Below are positions 52,463 to 61,797 of a stretch of 64,000 bases of DNA, piece by piece. The stretch's first letter is position 1; each line of letters starts with the position of its first letter. Source of the stretch: Ketobacter sp036337295 (GTDB lineage: Bacteria; Pseudomonadota; Gammaproteobacteria; Pseudomonadales; Ketobacteraceae); the NCBI GenBank assembly GCA_036337295.1, contig JAYZEN010000001.1:744001-808000 (forward strand), read 5' to 3'. The position numbers and the translations under genes are program-made. A model generated the notes under the pieces. That model ran no database searches, was not told the origin of the DNA, and saw nothing but the letters and a program-made list of their open reading frames with translations.

Positions 52463-53299
52463 ATGTCACCTATCTCACTGCCCCTGCTGATCGAACCGGA
52501 CGACCTGGAACCCTGCCTGGGCCACCCGCAACTGTTGCTGGTGGACCTGTGCCGCGCGGAACAATATGCCGCGGCCCACATTCCCGGGGCGGTCTACTTG
52601 CCCTTTACCCAACTGATGAGCGGGCAAATGCCCGGACCGGGCAAACTGCCGTCCGCAAGCGCCCTGTCCCAGCTGTTTTCCGCCCTGGGGCTGACGCCTG
52701 ATACCCATGTGGTGGCCTACGATGACGAGGGCGGCGGCTGGGCCGGACGCCTGATCTGGACCCTGGACATGCTGGGCCACCCGCACTACTCCTATCTGAA
52801 CGGCGGCCTGCATGCCTGGGCCCAGGCGCAGAAGCCTCTGGAGGAAGGGGTGAACGTGCCCGCCCCCAGCACCTATCAGGTCCAGCTCCACAACAGCCCC
52901 AGCATCACCAAGGAAGAGATTCTGCAACGGCTGGAGCTGCCCAACTTTGTGGTGTGGGACGCCCGCTCGCCGGAGGAATACCTGGGTCTGCGCCAGGGGG
53001 CGGCGAAGAACGGCCACATCCCCGGTGCGGTCAACTACGAGTGGGTGCGCGCCATGGACCGTCACAATGGCCTGCGCATCCGCGACCACAATGCCCTTCG
53101 GCAGGAGCTGGCGGCCCTGGGCATCAGCGCCGACAAGCACATCGTCACCCACTGCCAGAGCCATCACCGCTCCGGCTTTACCTACCTGCTGGGCAAAATA
53201 CTGGGCTTCGATCAAATCCAGGCCTATCCCGGCTCCTGGTCGGAATGGGGCAATGATCCGGACACCCCCGTTGAAACCGGGGCCCCGGAAGGCCCATAA
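52463..53299 (+). CDS. Thiosulfate/3-mercaptopyruvate-type sulfurtransferase
   Basis: The product is 278 residues with two rhodanese domains. The N-terminal domain is inactive, with AYDDEGGG where a Cys loop would be; the C-terminal domain has the active loop THCQSHHRSG with Cys231. It moves sulfane sulfur from thiosulfate or mercaptopyruvate to an acceptor such as cyanide. In P. aeruginosa the gene in this position is rhdA, next to psd, as here. The activity on cyanide makes its location in the same window as Nit1C notable, but the positional conservation argues it is ancestral. Confidence 0.88.
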   Translation: MSPISLPLLIEPDDLEPCLGHPQLLLVDLCRAEQYAAAHIPGAVYLPFTQLMSGQMPGPGKLPSASALSQLFSALGLTPDTHVVAYDDEGGGWAGRLIWTLDMLGHPHYSYLNGGLHAWAQAQKPLEEGVNVPAPSTYQVQLHNSPSITKEEILQRLELPNFVVWDARSPEEYLGLRQGAAKNGHIPGAVNYEWVRAMDRHNGLRIRDHNALRQELAALGISADKHIVTHCQSHHRSGFTYLLGKILGFDQIQAYPGSWSEWGNDPDTPVETGAPEGP

Positions 53300-53353
53300 T
53301 CGCGCCTGAACTATTACTGCCGCCCGGCATCACTCCGCATTAGAGAGCCCAAG

Positions 53354-54214
53354 ATGACTGATTCCGCACTGGATCGAATAAAAGTGCTGCCCCAGTACTG
53401 CGTACCCCAACACCTGTTATCCCGGGCCGTTGGCCTGCTGGCGGAATCCCGCTGGCCCCTGATCAAGAACGCGTTCATCAACTTTTTTGTGCAACGCTAC
53501 GACATCGACATGAGCCTGGCCGCTGAGGAAAACCCGGAAGCCTACGCCACCTTCAATGATTTCTTCACCCGCGCCCTGAAAGACGGTGTACGCCCCATCG
53601 CTGACAGCGGCGTGGTGTGCCCGGCGGATGGCGCGGTCAGCCAGATCGGCCCCATCGAAGAGGATCGTATCTTCCAGGCCAAGGGCCACCACTACACCCT
53701 GTCCCAATTATTGGGCGGGAACGAAGACAAAGCCGCCCAGTTCCGCAACGGCCAGTTCGCCACCATCTATCTGTCGCCGCGGGACTATCACCGGGTGCAC
53801 ATGCCTTTTGGTGGCCAACTCACCGACATGACCTACGTGCCCGGCAAACTGTTTTCCGTCAACACCGTCACCGCCGGCCAAGTGCCCTCCCTGTTCGCCC
53901 GCAATGAACGGGTGGTGGCCTTCTTTGACACCGAGATCGGCCCCATGGCGGTGGTATTGGTGGGGGCCATGATTGTGGCCAGCATCGAAACCGTGTGGGA
54001 AGGCATGGTGACCCCGCCCCTGCGTCGGCTCAAGCATTTTGATTACGCACCCCACGACGGCCGCATGGAACTGGCCCGGGGCGCGGAGATGGGCCGCTTC
54101 AAGCTCGGCTCCACCGCCATCGTGCTGTTTGGCCCCAACCGGGTGCAATGGAACGACCACCTTCAGGCAGGCAGCCGGGTCTGTATGGGGGAATCTTTGG
54201 GAACCCTGTTGTAG
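53354..54214 (+). CDS. psd: Phosphatidylserine decarboxylase proenzyme
   Basis: The product is 286 residues. The proenzyme cleaves itself at the LGST motif (FKLGSTAIVLF), leaving a pyruvoyl group from Ser253. It makes phosphatidylethanolamine on the membrane. CPADGAVSQIG, LSPRDYHRVHMPFGG and VVLVGAMIVASI are the conserved blocks. It follows the sulfurtransferase by 54 bases. Confidence 0.97.
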   Translation: MTDSALDRIKVLPQYCVPQHLLSRAVGLLAESRWPLIKNAFINFFVQRYDIDMSLAAEENPEAYATFNDFFTRALKDGVRPIADSGVVCPADGAVSQIGPIEEDRIFQAKGHHYTLSQLLGGNEDKAAQFRNGQFATIYLSPRDYHRVHMPFGGQLTDMTYVPGKLFSVNTVTAGQVPSLFARNERVVAFFDTEIGPMAVVLVGAMIVASIETVWEGMVTPPLRRLKHFDYAPHDGRMELARGAEMGRFKLGSTAIVLFGPNRVQWNDHLQAGSRVCMGESLGTLL

Positions 54215-54237
54215 AAGGCGCTGCTCAGCAGGCGAAC

Positions 54238-54549
54238 CTACTCCATCGCCTCCACAAAGGGTTCTTCTGTCAGGTTGAGGAGAATTTCTTTCTTGTAGGT
54301 GGTGATGATGATGCGGTGGGTGTCCAGGCGCTGGATGCTCACCACGTCATCGATGGAGTCGTCTTCCGGCTCATTCAGCAGATTGCTCTCATTGAATGAC
54401 ACAATGCCCGGGAACACAATGCGCTGCACCAGATTCTGTTTTTCCGGATCGTCCATCAGCTCGATGAACAACAGACGCACATCGATGTCGTACACCAGGT
54501 TGCCGATATAAGGGGAACAGTCCCCGATCAGTTTTTCCGTTAATTCCAT
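54238..54549 (-). CDS. Small acidic protein of unknown function
   Basis: The product is 103 residues from the ATG at 54549. It is acidic (FNESNLLNEPEDDSIDDV) with alternating beta-like stretches (DVRLLFIELM, HRIIITTYKKEILLNL). There is no signal peptide. It lies 75 bases after the helical protein gene, same strand, and ends against psd. No family is recognised. Confidence 0.65.
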   Translation of the reverse strand: MELTEKLIGDCSPYIGNLVYDIDVRLLFIELMDDPEKQNLVQRIVFPGIVSFNESNLLNEPEDDSIDDVVSIQRLDTHRIIITTYKKEILLNLTEEPFVEAME

Positions 54550-54624
54550 GAAGGACCTGCCCCTGCGCAATTGGTCAAAAGTCGGAAGCGCTATTGTATG
54601 CGTCAGGGGCCGACAAACAAAGCA

Positions 54625-55698
54625 TCAGGCCACATTGGTCACCAGGCGATACTCTTCCACCAAGCGGTCAAAGCCTTCAAACAAGGTGGCAGACAGTTTC
54701 AACACCATGTTGAAGCGGTTGTTCTGGGCCAGCAAAGTGCTCTCCAGGCCGTTCAATTCATGGGTCACCGGCAGGCTGCCCTTCACATGGTCGGTCAAAT
54801 CCTGCAACGGGGCGAGGATGGGGTCAATGTAGTTTCCCACTTCCCGCCGCAACAGGAACTCCAGCTGGATCAACGCATCCATGGGCAGATCCAGCTCCGC
54901 CAGCGCCTCATCCACCGCCTCGGTCAGGGAGCTTTCCCGGTCATAGCGGGATTCCACCTGCCCCAGCGCCGAGCCCAGCTTCTTCAGGACCACCATGGCG
55001 GGTACCAGATCATCAATGGCGCTGTTCAGGGCAACCGCCATGCGCATGAGTGGCTCCAGACGGGCACTGAGTTCCATCAGGCGATTCATCTTACCCATCA
55101 GAATGGACATCTGATTGGCAATATCCGAGGTTTCACTTTCCATCACCTTGAGGCGGGGCACGTACAGCGCCAGCTGCTCTTCCACCGCCCCCGGCAGGCC
55201 CGAGGTGAGCTCATGGTCGGACAGGCGGGCCATGGTTTTCTTCAGCTGGGTAAGGCGGCGATCCAAAAGCTCCAGATCCCGGGCCATGGCCTCCGCCACC
55301 GGCGAGGTACTCACGGTGAACACAAACAGAGGGTTCAGATAGCCGTTAAGACGTGCCATCAGGTTGTGGCAACGGTCAATGGCGGGCTTGAGGCTGCGGG
55401 CGGTATCGTGCAAATGCGCCGCCGGCCGTAATACCAGGGTCATGGAGCGCTGGGCCAACTGCTCCGCCAGGGCGCTCTCATGAATGGCAATGTCGTTCAC
55501 TTCCTGCATCGCCTTGGTGGACTTCACCAGGCTGCGCAGGGTGTTGCGTAACGACGCCAGGCCACTGGGTGCTGCCAGGGCAAAGCGATCCGGCTCCGCC
55601 TGCAGAATATTGTTGATGTTGGCGACAAACGTGTGCAGGTTGCGCACATCCCGCGCCAGGGGGTACAAAATCGACTTGATGGTTCGGGCTTCATCCAT
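54625..55698 (-). CDS. All-helical protein of unknown function
   Basis: The product is 357 residues from ATG 55698; GTG 55704 is possible but GGGAAG fits the ATG better. Almost the whole chain is predicted helical with Leu/Ile/Met heptads (SDIANQMSILMGKMNRLMEL, LARDVRNLHTFVANINNILQ, LNGLESTLLAQNNRFNMVLK). There is no membrane helix or signal peptide, which fits a cytosolic coiled-coil scaffold. Located between fimX and the small acidic gene, it may belong to the same functional group; this is context only. Confidence 0.72.
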   Translation of the reverse strand: MDEARTIKSILYPLARDVRNLHTFVANINNILQAEPDRFALAAPSGLASLRNTLRSLVKSTKAMQEVNDIAIHESALAEQLAQRSMTLVLRPAAHLHDTARSLKPAIDRCHNLMARLNGYLNPLFVFTVSTSPVAEAMARDLELLDRRLTQLKKTMARLSDHELTSGLPGAVEEQLALYVPRLKVMESETSDIANQMSILMGKMNRLMELSARLEPLMRMAVALNSAIDDLVPAMVVLKKLGSALGQVESRYDRESSLTEAVDEALAELDLPMDALIQLEFLLRREVGNYIDPILAPLQDLTDHVKGSLPVTHELNGLESTLLAQNNRFNMVLKLSATLFEGFDRLVEEYRLVTNVA

Positions 55699-55867
55699 AG
55701 CCACTTCCCTCTTATTGTCCCTCTATTGGGATAGGTCATACCTCTCCTGCCTCCGATTGCCCAAAGGGTCAACCGACCAGGATCAAGTCACAGTATAGAC
55801 ACTTCCCCCTTGATAAACCCCTAAGGCGGTTTGTTTTGTACGGGAATTTGTCACAAGTGGAGAATTG

Positions 55868-55917
55868 CCGAGTATTTATTCACCTAGGGGGATTCAGTTT
55901 GGGTAATAAATACTCGG
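55868..55917. repeat. Perfect 13-bp inverted repeat downstream of fimX
   Basis: CCGAGTATTTATT (55868-55880) and AATAAATACTCGG (55905-55917) are exact inverse complements separated by 24 bases. The element lies 20 bases past the fimX stop and 170 bases before the helical-protein gene. It has no T-run. Confidence 0.6.
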
Positions 55918-55936
55918 TAGAGGGGTGGCAACGCCG

Positions 55937-58015
55937 TTATTCGTCGCTGGAGAAGTCGTAGTTCATCTGCTCGGTGGGCGCCTGCAGGTAATAGCCCTGG
56001 ATATAATTAACCCCGATCTGCCACAGGGTGGAGAGAATCGCCGCGCTTTCCACGAACGGGGCAATGGTCAGTTTGCCTTGGGCATGAGCCGCCGCCACCA
56101 TTTCCTTCAGCGCCTCTCTGCTCTCGTCGCTGCCAATGTCCTTCATGAAGGAACCGTCCACCTTCAGGTAGTCCACTTCCAGATGCTTGAGGGTATTGAA
56201 CGGATTAAGCGAACAACCGAAGCGGGAAATGGAAATCTTGCAATGCAGTTCTTTCAGCCCGCGGGTGAACTCCTTGGCCTGCTTCAGATACGTGGTGGCA
56301 TCGCTTTCAGAAAACTGGAACACGATGGCATCACTGGGCATGCGCGCCGCTTTCAAGGCCACGCTCAACCAGGGCAACAAGGTCTGGTCCTTGAGGGATT
56401 CGCCGGTGATGTTGATGATCAGTTTGGTGTCGTGACCGTCTGCACGATGATCGGACAACAGCTTGATGGACTGCAGAATCACCCAGCGGTCGATCTTTTC
56501 ACTCAACTCCTGCTGGGAGGCTGCCCCCAGGAAGTCGTTGGGGGATACTTCCTTACCGTCGTCGTCCACCATGCGCAGGAAGGCTTCGTACAGCTCGCCA
56601 CTGCCGCCCCGCAGATCGATGACCGGCTGGAACAACAGTTTGAACAGCCCTTTGTCGATGGCATCCTGCACCACCGCACCGGTGTCACTGGGATCGATTT
56701 TCTTGATGGAGGCGGGATCGAATACCGACACACCATTGCCCAGCGGGTTTTCCTCCCGCACCTGCTCACTGGCCTGGTGGGCACGGGTCACAATCTCTTC
56801 GGCATCGTCGGTGTTTTCGCTGATGAGCGTAATACCGATGCTGGCCGTCACCTGCACGGTACGCTCCTGCACTTCCGACAGGTGATCCTCAACGGCACCG
56901 CGAACGGATTCGCCAATGGCGCGCCCTTCCTCCAGGGATTTTTCCTTGATCAGTGCCGTGAAAATTTCATCGCCAAAGCGGGCCAGGATAGTGCCTTCCG
57001 GCAGCATTTCACGAATCAGAGTGGCAATGTCCGCCAGCACCATATCCGCTCCCGCGATGCCGATGTCCGACTGCACAGAAGCAAAATTGTCCAACTGCAT
57101 GTAGGCCAGAACCGCTGTCTTGCTCTGGGTCACCGCCCATTGCATCACCTTGTCCAGCTCCTGGGTAAAGTGCGAACGGTTGTACAAACCGGTGAGCAGA
57201 TCCTGACTGCTGATTTCCTTCAGCTTTTCCTGCAGTTCGGCATCGGCCTGGTTAGTACGGATCAGAATCTGGGTACAGGGTTCACCATCGTAGGTGGCGT
57301 TGGAGAAAATCATCCGTGCCTGGATCTCGGTACCGTCGGTACACAGGCCATGACACAGAAATTCGTTGGAATCGCTTTCCCCGGCACTGTACGCCCGCAG
57401 GAACTGCTTGAATTCCTCATGATCTTTGGGGGCCACCATATCCATGATCGGCATGCCCTCCAGATCCTCCGCATCATCATAGCCGAACAATTCCAGATAG
57501 GAATCGTTGGCGTAGGTGTGCATGCCGTCGGTCACATAGGTGATGGCATCGCGGGAACTGTCCAGCAATACGGCGCAGCGTTTTTCCGCTTCTTTCAAAT
57601 GCAACTCGGCACTGCGGCGGGCACGCCGTTCCATCAGGTTGCGCAGCTCGCGCTGAATCACCAGAATCAAACGATCCTGATCATCTTTAACCACCACATC
57701 CTCGTAGCCTTCGCGCAGGCCTTCCACCACTTCCTCGGCATCGTATTCATCCACCAGCAGAATGGCGGGGATGTCCTTGGACTGTTTCTTGACTTCCTTC
57801 AGGCACTCCATGGCGAACATGTCGTTGGCCTCGGGGCGCAACAACATCAGGTCCCACTGACCGGCACCCAGGGCCTGCACCAGACCGTCAGTATGCTCGA
57901 TCATCTGACCGCGGGTGGCACGCCCGGAATTGCGGATCAGATTCATCAGCTGTTCCGCATCATCCGGCGATTCATGCAGGATCAGTAATTTTATGGTCTC
58001 TGCTTTCTTAGTCAT
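55937..58015 (-). CDS. fimX: FimX-like c-di-GMP receptor (degenerate GGDEF-EAL)
   Basis: The product is 692 residues, close to the 691 I recall for P. aeruginosa FimX. The order is a receiver-like domain (8-120) without the phospho-Asp (LLRPEAND where LxxDxxMP is expected), PAS (about 145-255), a degenerate GGDEF with GDEIF at 348-352, and a degenerate EAL with EAF at 477-479 and SRFGCS where the catalytic DDFGTG loop should be. It should therefore bind but not make or cleave c-di-GMP. FimX controls type IV pilus assembly and twitching. Its genomic place near psd matches Pseudomonas. No pil gene is in the window. Confidence 0.88.
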   Translation of the reverse strand: MTKKAETIKLLILHESPDDAEQLMNLIRNSGRATRGQMIEHTDGLVQALGAGQWDLMLLRPEANDMFAMECLKEVKKQSKDIPAILLVDEYDAEEVVEGLREGYEDVVVKDDQDRLILVIQRELRNLMERRARRSAELHLKEAEKRCAVLLDSSRDAITYVTDGMHTYANDSYLELFGYDDAEDLEGMPIMDMVAPKDHEEFKQFLRAYSAGESDSNEFLCHGLCTDGTEIQARMIFSNATYDGEPCTQILIRTNQADAELQEKLKEISSQDLLTGLYNRSHFTQELDKVMQWAVTQSKTAVLAYMQLDNFASVQSDIGIAGADMVLADIATLIREMLPEGTILARFGDEIFTALIKEKSLEEGRAIGESVRGAVEDHLSEVQERTVQVTASIGITLISENTDDAEEIVTRAHQASEQVREENPLGNGVSVFDPASIKKIDPSDTGAVVQDAIDKGLFKLLFQPVIDLRGGSGELYEAFLRMVDDDGKEVSPNDFLGAASQQELSEKIDRWVILQSIKLLSDHRADGHDTKLIINITGESLKDQTLLPWLSVALKAARMPSDAIVFQFSESDATTYLKQAKEFTRGLKELHCKISISRFGCSLNPFNTLKHLEVDYLKVDGSFMKDIGSDESREALKEMVAAAHAQGKLTIAPFVESAAILSTLWQIGVNYIQGYYLQAPTEQMNYDFSSDE

Positions 58016-58107
58016 GCAATCATTAATTCAAATGGGCCCCGCAGGGCAAAGATTTGCTGGAAACTCCGAAACAGGGCTGGTTTGAGCGCCCTGTGATCAA
58101 GCCCCCG

Positions 58108-59961
58108 TCAGAGGCTCGACCAGATGGAATCAAAATCGTCGTCTTGAGTTTTTTTACTGCTTTCTTCCGCCTGCGGCTTGGCGCGCTCTTCGAGCAACTC
58201 CTCCCGACCGGCTGCAGGCACCAGCATTTTAAACTGAAACTGACTGAAACTTGCAGTGGAAGTTACCTGTTTGATCAACTGGCCTTTGGATACCAGGCCA
58301 TTCTCATTGATGTTGACTTTATAGCCTACGTGAAAAGCGATGTTGGGGGTAATCAAGGTGGCCGGCTGACCAATCGCACGCAACTCCGGCAACATCAGTG
58401 TGCGCATGAATTCCGTGGTGCCCCCTTTCTTGTGGATGACCTGAGTACCACAGGCCTCCGCCTTCGGTGCGATCAACTCCACCCCCATGCGCACCCCTTC
58501 ATCCTTGAACTGTTTCACCCAGCGAATGACGCCGATGCTCCAGTGGTTTTTGTCCTCTTCCAGAATGCCGATAATTTCACCGGTCTTCACCTGGGGCGGC
58601 ACATCCTGATGCCAGCTCAAACAAAAACCACCAGGGCTGGTGTTCACCACTTCGCAGCTGTATTGCGGATACTTATCTTTCTCTGCGGCGTGGCGCTGTT
58701 CCGCATAGGCGTCAATTTCGCCGTCGAGCCCGTCCTCCTTCAGCTTGAGCTTGGAGGAGTCCACATTCAGGCCCCAGACGTCGTTGGTCTCATACACATC
58801 CCGCCGCCGCTTGCCCGGCCCATGCTGCAGAAACGGGTTGTTGAGTTCCGGGTCCAGCACACTGCTGGCGCCGCTCACCATGCGGTTGAAGTCCGCCTTG
58901 CCGGAAACAAAATAATGGGTCGCACTGAGGCCAATGCAAAGCTGGAGGTCGCTATGCTCCTCGATCCGGGTAAAGGCCCGCTCCGCCAGCACACCCCAGG
59001 CCTGGATCAGAATCCGGGTCAGCTCCGCCGGAAATTTCTCCGGCACGTAGAAACTGGACACTGGATGGGGTTGACCCTGGGGCAACTGCAGCAATACCCG
59101 TAGGTGATCTGAGATCACCGAGGCATCAAAGTAACGAATGTTGTGCGGCAGAGTGGAGCGCCGCATCAACGACTGGTAAATCGGTGGAAAATCCGTCATC
59201 ACATCGATCACAAATAACCCACTGGCGGATTTGGCATCGGTGACCGACGCAAACCGTGCCCAGTAGCGGGCCGCCTCATACACCTGCTGGATCTGGTTCT
59301 GGCGCAACTGATTGGGCTTGGCGGTGGACAGCAGCAATACCCGCATATAAAGGTCGTAGACGCTGGACTCCCAGTTGTCCTCTTCCGGGTCATCCACCGC
59401 CTGCTCCAGCATGCCGAAACGCTGGGCAATCAGGTACAGCAAATGCAGTTCACGCCAGAAATTGGCGGGCGCCGGATAGTAAAGCTGAAAACTGCGCAAC
59501 AACACCTGGCCCTGCTCGGCAATGGCGCGATGAATGGCTTTCTGGCACAGCTTTTTGGCGTCCTTATCCATGTTTTTGACCCGGGGCAGCAACTGCATGG
59601 TCACAGCCTTGTACCCGGTGGCCAGATGATTCTGCAGGGCCTGCGCCAGGGCCGCGATCTTGGCCTCCTTCGGGGGCAACACCACGGCTTTATTCAGAAA
59701 ATGCTTTTCCAGGCTTTGGCAGATGAAATGAATAGGACCCCGCATGATCTCCATCAGCTGGAAACGGGTATCGGAATCGGTCTTCAGGCGATTCAGTTCC
59801 TGAATGGCAGAATAGAGCCGTTTGGCGCTTTCACCCACGTTCATCTTCGGCAACCCATCCACCCAGGCTTTCACCTTTTTGGGTTGGGGTGCACTGAAGG
59901 ACAGCACCTCCAGATCGTGTGGGGGCAGCTTCAAGCTCAAATGCTCGGCTGAATTAGACAT
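58108..59961 (-). CDS. Large protein with a C-terminal PilZ-like domain
   Basis: The product is 617 residues, soluble and without signal peptide. The first 400 residues are mainly helical and unrecognised. Residues about 455-560 look like a PilZ beta-barrel: YSCEVVNTSPGGFCLSW provides an NxSxxG in place of the c-di-GMP motif DxSxxG, and the preceding RxxxR is not clear, so c-di-GMP binding is doubtful. The gene is directly upstream of fimX, same strand, gap 92 bases. The C-terminal 40 residues are Glu/Lys/Gln-rich. A partner role for FimX is suggested by position only. Confidence 0.68.
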   Translation of the reverse strand: MSNSAEHLSLKLPPHDLEVLSFSAPQPKKVKAWVDGLPKMNVGESAKRLYSAIQELNRLKTDSDTRFQLMEIMRGPIHFICQSLEKHFLNKAVVLPPKEAKIAALAQALQNHLATGYKAVTMQLLPRVKNMDKDAKKLCQKAIHRAIAEQGQVLLRSFQLYYPAPANFWRELHLLYLIAQRFGMLEQAVDDPEEDNWESSVYDLYMRVLLLSTAKPNQLRQNQIQQVYEAARYWARFASVTDAKSASGLFVIDVMTDFPPIYQSLMRRSTLPHNIRYFDASVISDHLRVLLQLPQGQPHPVSSFYVPEKFPAELTRILIQAWGVLAERAFTRIEEHSDLQLCIGLSATHYFVSGKADFNRMVSGASSVLDPELNNPFLQHGPGKRRRDVYETNDVWGLNVDSSKLKLKEDGLDGEIDAYAEQRHAAEKDKYPQYSCEVVNTSPGGFCLSWHQDVPPQVKTGEIIGILEEDKNHWSIGVIRWVKQFKDEGVRMGVELIAPKAEACGTQVIHKKGGTTEFMRTLMLPELRAIGQPATLITPNIAFHVGYKVNINENGLVSKGQLIKQVTSTASFSQFQFKMLVPAAGREELLEERAKPQAEESSKKTQDDDFDSIWSSL

Positions 59962-60104
59962 TCATGGTTCCCGTTTCTGCACTGCAATTCTGTCCGCGAC
60001 GAACTTCGTTTAATGGTGGCCTCAGACCTGTGGGGAGAATCCCTTACTAGTAAGTATAGGCAGACTTTGCACAGGATGCGCAAACAATGATTGTGACGGG
60101 CTCT

Positions 60105-61124
60105 TCAGGATAAATGCAAATCTATCAGGGTCTTGCCGGGCTTTCCTGAAATCTCCCTCACTAAGCGGGGTATCAGGAAGCCCGGCAGGCGCCGGTGGAG
60201 CTGGGCCATCAGGCTGCGGGCCTCGGCTTCGGGCACATCAAAATGATGGGCGCCGGCCACCGGGTCCAGCAAATGCAGGTAATAGGGCAGGATACCCCCC
60301 TGGAACAGACGCTCACTCAATGCCACCAGCACATCGGCCTGATCGTTCACTCCCCGCAGCAGTACCGCCTGGTTCAACAGATGTACCCCCGCCTGGCGCA
60401 GCGCACCCATGGCCGCATCAAACACTGCATCCAGTTCCCGGGGGTGATTGCTGTGGGTCACCAGCACCACATCCAGCCGCGTCTGGGCGAGGGCTTCCAA
60501 CAAACCCGTGTCAATGCGTTGGGGGATCACCACCGGCACCCGGGAGTGGATTCTCAAACGCTGCACCGAAGGGATATTTTCCAGCAAATTCAATAAACTG
60601 GAGATCCTGGCATTGCTCACCACCAAGGGATCGCCACCGCTGAGGATGACCTCATTCACCTCCGGATGGGCCTGCAGGTAGGCCCCGACCTGGTCGAACT
60701 CGTGGCTGGAGAGGCGGTTGTCTGCGTAGGGGAAATGGCGGCGAAAACAGTATCGGCAATTCACCGCGCAGGTGCCGCTCAGCACCAGCAGCACCCGGCT
60801 CTGGTATTTGTGCAGCAGGCCGCTCTGGGGATTGGCCTGGCGTTCGCCCAAGGGATCAACCACAAACCCGGACACCGTCTCCGACTCGGCCGCCACCGGC
60901 AGCACCTGCAACAGCAGCGGGTCGTCCAGGCGTCCCGGCTGGATTTTATCCAGGTAGGGCTCCGGCACCCGCACCGGGAACGCCTGATGCCCGCGCAATC
61001 CCGCCGGCAGGGTCTCCAGGGGCAGTTCCAGGCGCTTCCAGAGGGCTTCGGGGCTGCGAATACTGCCGGATAGCAGAATTTGCCAGTCTTCAGTATGCCA
61101 AGTTGGGGCAGTTCGAGTTATCAT
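60105..61124 (-). CDS. epmB: EF-P beta-lysylation protein EpmB
   Basis: The product is 339 residues from the ATG at 61124 (AAAGGCG upstream). It is a lysine 2,3-aminomutase-like radical SAM enzyme: C119, C123 and C126 form CAVNCRYC, and SGGDPLVVSNARI is the following family motif. It makes (R)-beta-lysine, used by EpmA to modify EF-P. It diverges from efp by 54 bases. Confidence 0.95.
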   Translation of the reverse strand: MITRTAPTWHTEDWQILLSGSIRSPEALWKRLELPLETLPAGLRGHQAFPVRVPEPYLDKIQPGRLDDPLLLQVLPVAAESETVSGFVVDPLGERQANPQSGLLHKYQSRVLLVLSGTCAVNCRYCFRRHFPYADNRLSSHEFDQVGAYLQAHPEVNEVILSGGDPLVVSNARISSLLNLLENIPSVQRLRIHSRVPVVIPQRIDTGLLEALAQTRLDVVLVTHSNHPRELDAVFDAAMGALRQAGVHLLNQAVLLRGVNDQADVLVALSERLFQGGILPYYLHLLDPVAGAHHFDVPEAEARSLMAQLHRRLPGFLIPRLVREISGKPGKTLIDLHLS

Positions 61125-61178
61125 TAGCGCCTTTCCCGTTACGGGTACTGCAATTTTCAAGAAAACAGGTATTGATCA

Positions 61179-61742
61179 ATGGCCAACTATTCTACCAACG
61201 AATTCCGCTTGGGTCTTAAAGTGATGTTGGATGGGGACCCGTGCTCCATCGTCGAAAACGAAGTGGTAAAACCCGGCAAGGGCCAGGCCTTCAACCGCGT
61301 CAAACTGCGTAACCTCAAAACCGGCAAAACCTGGGAACGCACTTTCAAATCCGGCGACTCCGTGGAAGGCGCCGACATTATGGACGTGGACCTGCAATAC
61401 CTCTACAACGACGGCGAATTCTGGCACTTCATGGACCAGCAGACCTTTGAGCAACAGGCCGCAGACGCCAATGCTGTGGGCGACGCCGCCAAATGGCTGA
61501 AGGAAGAGGACGTCTGCATTGTCACCCTGTGGAACGGGGCTCCTTTGGCCGTAAATGCGCCGAATTTCGTCGAACTTGAGATCATTGAGACCGATCCGGG
61601 ATTGAAAGGTGACACCGCTAACGGTGGTTCCAAGCCCGCAACCCTGACCACCGGCGCCGTGGTACGCGTGCCCCTGTTTGTGAACCAGGGCGACGTCATC
61701 AAAGTGGACACCCGCACCGGCGAGTACGTTTCCCGCGCCTGA
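61179..61742 (+). CDS. efp: Elongation factor P
   Basis: The product is 187 residues, three beta-barrel domains. The modified Lys is Lys34 (VVKPGKGQAF), the type that receives beta-lysine from EpmA. The C-terminal block VRVPLFVNQGDVIKVDTRTG is typical. EF-P relieves ribosome stalling at consecutive prolines. epmB and epmA flank it; EpmC is not in the window. Confidence 0.98.
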   Translation: MANYSTNEFRLGLKVMLDGDPCSIVENEVVKPGKGQAFNRVKLRNLKTGKTWERTFKSGDSVEGADIMDVDLQYLYNDGEFWHFMDQQTFEQQAADANAVGDAAKWLKEEDVCIVTLWNGAPLAVNAPNFVELEIIETDPGLKGDTANGGSKPATLTTGAVVRVPLFVNQGDVIKVDTRTGEYVSRA

Positions 61743-61797
61743 TCCATCACGCTGCCCGGCATCACCCGGGCAGCACCATTTCCCAAGCAGTTGAATC

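Noticed and set aside
52463..53299. The sulfurtransferase as a part of the cyanide system
   Set aside because: Its place beside psd matches Pseudomonas and it is separated from nit genes by motAB and the HDOD gene, so it is better read as ancestral backbone.
55868..55917. The 13-bp inverted repeat as a Rho-independent terminator
   Set aside because: The loop is 24 bases and there is no T-run on either strand.
55925..57988. A 687-codon open frame on the plus strand opposite fimX
   Set aside because: It mirrors fimX, has His/Gln-rich random-like composition and no domain; fimX on the minus strand has the full FimX architecture.
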